Shown here: positions 62,849 to 64,000 of the stretch, piece by piece
How positions within the stretch are numbered: position 1 is the first letter of the stretch
Layout of the letters: each line of letters starts with the position of its first letter
Assembly: GCA_965203605.1 (NCBI GenBank)
Contig: OZ241902.1
Location: 1-64,000 of the forward strand
Length of the DNA: 64,000 bases
Direction of reading: 5' to 3'
Source: JAPOUP01 sp965203605
GTDB taxonomy: Bacteria; Pseudomonadota; Alphaproteobacteria; Rhodobacterales; Rhodobacteraceae
Translations under genes and position numbers: made by a program
Notes under the pieces: generated by a model
What the model saw: the letters and a program-made list of their open reading frames with translations, nothing else
Databases searched by the model: none
Told to the model about the DNA's origin: nothing

Positions 62849-64000
62849 TTGCAGAATGAAGAGCAAGAAATCCCTGCCAAGGAGGCCAGCGACTTCCAGA
62901 CCTCTAGGGAGTTGGAACGACATCTGGTTTGGCTCGCCTCATTCACTCCCGCTGCACTTGGTGTTCTCGCGACAGCTTCGGGCATCTATACCTATGTCGG
63001 TGTATCTTCCCTCCTTGAGGATACCGGCGCGCTGAGTTTCTTTGCGGCATTGGCCTATTCAGTCGCGGTTTCGGTCGGGATATTTGTGTTCTGGAGCTAT
63101 ATGCTCAGGCTATTACCCTCCATGCGCACAACGACTGGGCTAGTTGGCCTCACTGTTTCGGTATTCTTCGGCTCGCTTGCAATAGTCGCAATGTCGAGTT
63201 GGCTTAATGCCGCCGCGCTTGCCGGAGCGGCAGCGGTCGAGCAACACCTTGAACGAACTGTTAGAGACTACCAGTCAGCACTCGGTCAGGCGCATGATAT
63301 TGCGCTCTCAGGGCAGACGCTCGGTCGCGAGGTGAAACGCGCTCGGGAGAGCTTTGAGGCACTTGCCGCACAGGAACGGTCAGGTCAACTATCTGGTACG
63401 GCCGGTGAGGGTGCTGTCTTCCGGGTCCTAACCCAGAAGACAGAGGAACTTCTCAATCTTGAGAAACAGATCAGCGACCAACAACCTCTGATTCAGACGG
63501 CCTACGAGGACGGCAACGCTATCCTTGGCCGTATGCGCGCTCTGACTGTAGCGCCTGGGCCGGTAGACCCGCGGTCGGTTGTATTCTCAGAGGAGAGCGT
63601 TCGGCTGGCAGGAGTGATTGCCAACCTCAACCAGTATTCAGTGGCGCCATTGGTTGCACGGGCCGCTAGGGATTTACCAGCCTCGGTTGTGCTCCCGGGA
63701 CTTGATGGCAGGAGTGCCGAAATCCGCGATGCGCAATCCTCGACCATCGCTTCGGTTTTGAATGCTCTTGATCAGCGGAGTCAGACGTTACGCAGCGCCG
63801 CGGCCGAGATTCTCGCGTTGGAGGCACCAATCGAGACGGCCTACAATCCAATCTCCAAAGCCGATGCAGTGATCCGATATGCGTCAAGTTTCATACCTTC
63901 TTGGGCTGGGGCCATCGCTATCGACCTGCTGCCGGCGATTCTAGTGTTTGTCCTTGCAATCACCCAAGCAGCGATCCGAAGCGACCGCAACGAGCGCGGA
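62849..64000 (+). CDS. Membrane protein with a coiled-coil domain, partial (runs off the window)
   Basis: At least 384 residues continue past the end. Hydrophobic segments lie at about residues 30-50, 60-85, 95-120 and again at 355-380. Between the third and fourth is a long soluble region rich in Ala, Glu and Gln (AVEQHLERTVRDYQSALGQA and RVLTQKTEELLNLEKQISDQ), which should form coiled coils. I recognise no family. The TTG at 62849 has GAGG six bases upstream; a GTG at 62837 in the same frame is possible. The layout, a helical domain held between membrane segments, resembles sensor or envelope-spanning proteins, but no function can be assigned. Confidence 0.65.
   Translation, partial: MQNEEQEIPAKEASDFQTSRELERHLVWLASFTPAALGVLATASGIYTYVGVSSLLEDTGALSFFAALAYSVAVSVGIFVFWSYMLRLLPSMRTTTGLVGLTVSVFFGSLAIVAMSSWLNAAALAGAAAVEQHLERTVRDYQSALGQAHDIALSGQTLGREVKRARESFEALAAQERSGQLSGTAGEGAVFRVLTQKTEELLNLEKQISDQQPLIQTAYEDGNAILGRMRALTVAPGPVDPRSVVFSEESVRLAGVIANLNQYSVAPLVARAARDLPASVVLPGLDGRSAEIRDAQSSTIASVLNALDQRSQTLRSAAAEILALEAPIETAYNPISKADAVIRYASSFIPSWAGAIAIDLLPAILVFVLAITQAAIRSDRNERG

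Noticed and set aside
1..64000. CRISPR arrays and rRNA genes
   Set aside because: No regularly spaced short repeats and no 16S/23S/5S segments were seen. The only sizeable repeats are the IS ends, the IS110 end pair and the 886-bp duplication.

Overview
The window looks like the chromosome of an alphaproteobacterium, most likely close to the Rhodobacterales. The grounds are a class I lysyl-tRNA synthetase, a BioY plus short-chain dehydrogenase pair, DctP/DctM/DctQ TRAP genes, an HpsN-like HisD paralogue, a possible RirA-type TGA-N9-TCA box, and DUF736/ParB-type mobile genes typical of that group. Composition is moderately GC-rich. Housekeeping genes (priA, rpmH-rnpA, lysS, nadD, ettA, three tRNAs) are scattered among insertion sequences, toxin-antitoxin genes, catabolic clusters and many broken genes. 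Long stretches hold no convincing gene, which suggests a genome undergoing IS-driven decay and rearrangement.

Layout. 1-1570: the end of an IS copy, then degenerate DNA. 1571-5334: priA, an SDR and bioY. 5586-17359: an accessory island with a MITE-like repeat, DUF736, DUF6429, a large ParB-like protein, an excisionase-type protein, a WGR protein, an AbiE-type toxin-antitoxin pair, a DDE-type IS carrying a nested IS110 element, and a second AbiEii-like gene coupled to an unknown gene. 18134-27458: a divergent catabolic locus around a GntR regulator. The minus arm has a broken flavin monooxygenase, an aldo/keto reductase, a flavin reductase, a TRAP transporter and a phytanoyl-CoA-dioxygenase-like protein. 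The plus arm has a Gfo/Idh dehydrogenase, a Rieske oxygenase and a small protein. 27756-33900: rnpA-rpmH, an 886-bp duplication that split a TVP38-type gene around a foreign insert, then a flavoprotein and a histidine kinase. 34085-38539: tRNA-Arg, an Fe-alcohol dehydrogenase, and a decayed conjugative/integrative remnant (TraA relic, AlpA, VapBC, serine recombinase relic) ending at tRNA-Met.

38706-50072: lysS, a TerB-like gene, a MATE exporter, an AhpD-like protein, a complete polar amino-acid ABC transporter, a desaturase-Rieske ferredoxin pair and a VanA-like oxygenase. 50348-64000: nadD, ettA, a Tn5-like transposase relic, a HigB plus HigA-ImmA/IrrE pair, tRNA-Gly, a relic IS110 left end, an HpsN-like gene, an iron-binding protein gene under a possible iron box, a Fic pseudogene, and a membrane/coiled-coil protein running off the window.

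The most interesting signals are these. (1) The IS110 element has a structured noncoding left end, a candidate bridge RNA, and a diverged second copy at 57.6-57.7 kb keeps hairpins at matching places. (2) The AbiEii-like gene is translationally coupled to an unrecognised partner. (3) The HigB toxin is paired with an antitoxin-protease fusion behind an apparently leaderless promoter. (4) The 886-bp duplication surrounds a foreign insert that ends in a beheaded toxin gene.
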